A stretch of 64,000 nt of DNA from Lachnospiraceae bacterium AC2029 (GTDB taxonomy: Bacteria; Bacillota; Clostridia; Lachnospirales; Lachnospiraceae). Numbering within the stretch: the first letter of the stretch is position 1; every line of letters starts with the position of its first letter. The notes under the pieces were generated by a model. It saw only the letters and a list, made by a program, of their open reading frames with translations. It ran no database searches and was not told the origin of the DNA. The stretch spans positions 2,812,001 through 2,876,000 of the forward strand of contig JNLK01000001.1 of the NCBI GenBank assembly GCA_000703065.1, given 5' to 3'. Shown piece after piece: positions 63,654-64,000 of this stretch. The translations under genes and the position numbers were made by a program.

Positions 63654-64000
63654 GTGAGCCGGAATCAGAAAATCGCATACAGAGGCTGTCTTCTGGCGCT
63701 GGCGCTGGTCCTTTCCTATCTGGAAAGCCTTGTTCCGGTATTCCTCGGGATTCCCGGGATCCGTCTCGGACTGGCAAATATCGTGACGGTGTATACCCTG
63801 TACCGCCTTTCGGCCTTGGATGCCTGCTTTGTGACGGCAGCAAGGATCCTTCTGGCTACGCTCCTCTTCGGAAATGTAACTACGATGATCTACAGCCTTG
63901 CGGGGGCGGCTTTCAGCCTTGGCGTGATGCTGTTGGCAAAGCGACTGCCCTTCCTCTCCGTCATGGGAGTCAGTATCCTGGGAGGAGCCTTTCATAATGT
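63654..64000 (+). CDS. Gx transporter family protein (Hpre_diP_synt_I), 3' partial
   Basis: GTG 63654, after GGAAGG, opens a frame that runs off the window (115 codons seen). The hydrophobic sequence, with GIRLGLANIVTVYTLY and GGAAFSLGVMLLAKR, matches the heptaprenyl-diphosphate-synthase component-I/Gx transporter family of ECF-like membrane proteins. Linked to quinone or flavin supply by neighbourhood in other Firmicutes (from memory). Confidence 0.82.
   Translation, partial: MSRNQKIAYRGCLLALALVLSYLESLVPVFLGIPGIRLGLANIVTVYTLYRLSALDACFVTAARILLATLLFGNVTTMIYSLAGAAFSLGVMLLAKRLPFLSVMGVSILGGAFHN

Overview
The window looks like a piece of a Clostridia chromosome, most likely Lachnospiraceae or a close relative. 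The evidence is Gram-positive: a division cluster of mraZ, rsmH, ftsL, a class B PBP, murD, ftsW, divIB and ftsZ; AGGAGG-type ribosome sites; several secreted proteins with choline-binding-like wall repeats; a c-di-GMP-I riboswitch; and a small protein at 55221-55637 of a kind I know mainly from Lachnospiraceae. No rRNA or tRNA gene was seen. All assignments are by eye; no searches were run.

Layout. 1-6107 is accessory DNA: an acetyltransferase, a YhcG-type nuclease with palindromic inserts in its coding sequence, a frameshifted gene, a macro-domain protein, and a TnpB-only IS200/IS605-type element sitting between two gene fragments. A D-lactate-dehydrogenase-like gene follows, then a complete four-gene Wadjet anti-plasmid system (jetABCD, 7074-13605). 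13716-20571 holds a DMT permease translationally coupled to a radical SAM/SPASM enzyme, zinc-ribbon proteins, a secreted-type endonuclease, a wall-repeat protein whose start is put out of frame by an A7 tract, a YbaK-type deacylase, and an orphan HicB-like gene with its own operator.

20706-29075 is one regulatory and structural unit: a 17-bp-spaced promoter, a c-di-GMP-I riboswitch, an intrinsic terminator and a 2713-residue subtilisin-like surface protein. A diguanylate cyclase with a LacI-type sensor domain lies on the minus strand at 46589-48910 and could supply the ligand.

29321-32013 is a compact metal-handling operon: a consensus promoter carrying two TTAG-N6-CTAA dyads, a small membrane-associated protein, a P1B-type ATPase with a Ser-Cys-Ala motif, an overlapping 26-residue membrane peptide and a terminator. 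It resembles the ferrosome (fez) loci that make bacterial iron-storage organelles. This is an inference and the best candidate here for an under-described system.

32610-64000 is mostly housekeeping: ychF, lgt, the division cluster (with no mraY, mur ligase other than murD, murG or ftsA), a thioesterase and metF, the purM-purN-purD block, four 77-bp tandem repeats ahead of clpC, radA and an ABC-F ATPase. It ends with an ApbE flavin transferase, a wall-bound C39-type peptidase, a NusG-II protein and the start of a Gx-transporter gene. The last four suggest an extracytosolic flavin or redox locus continuing past the window.
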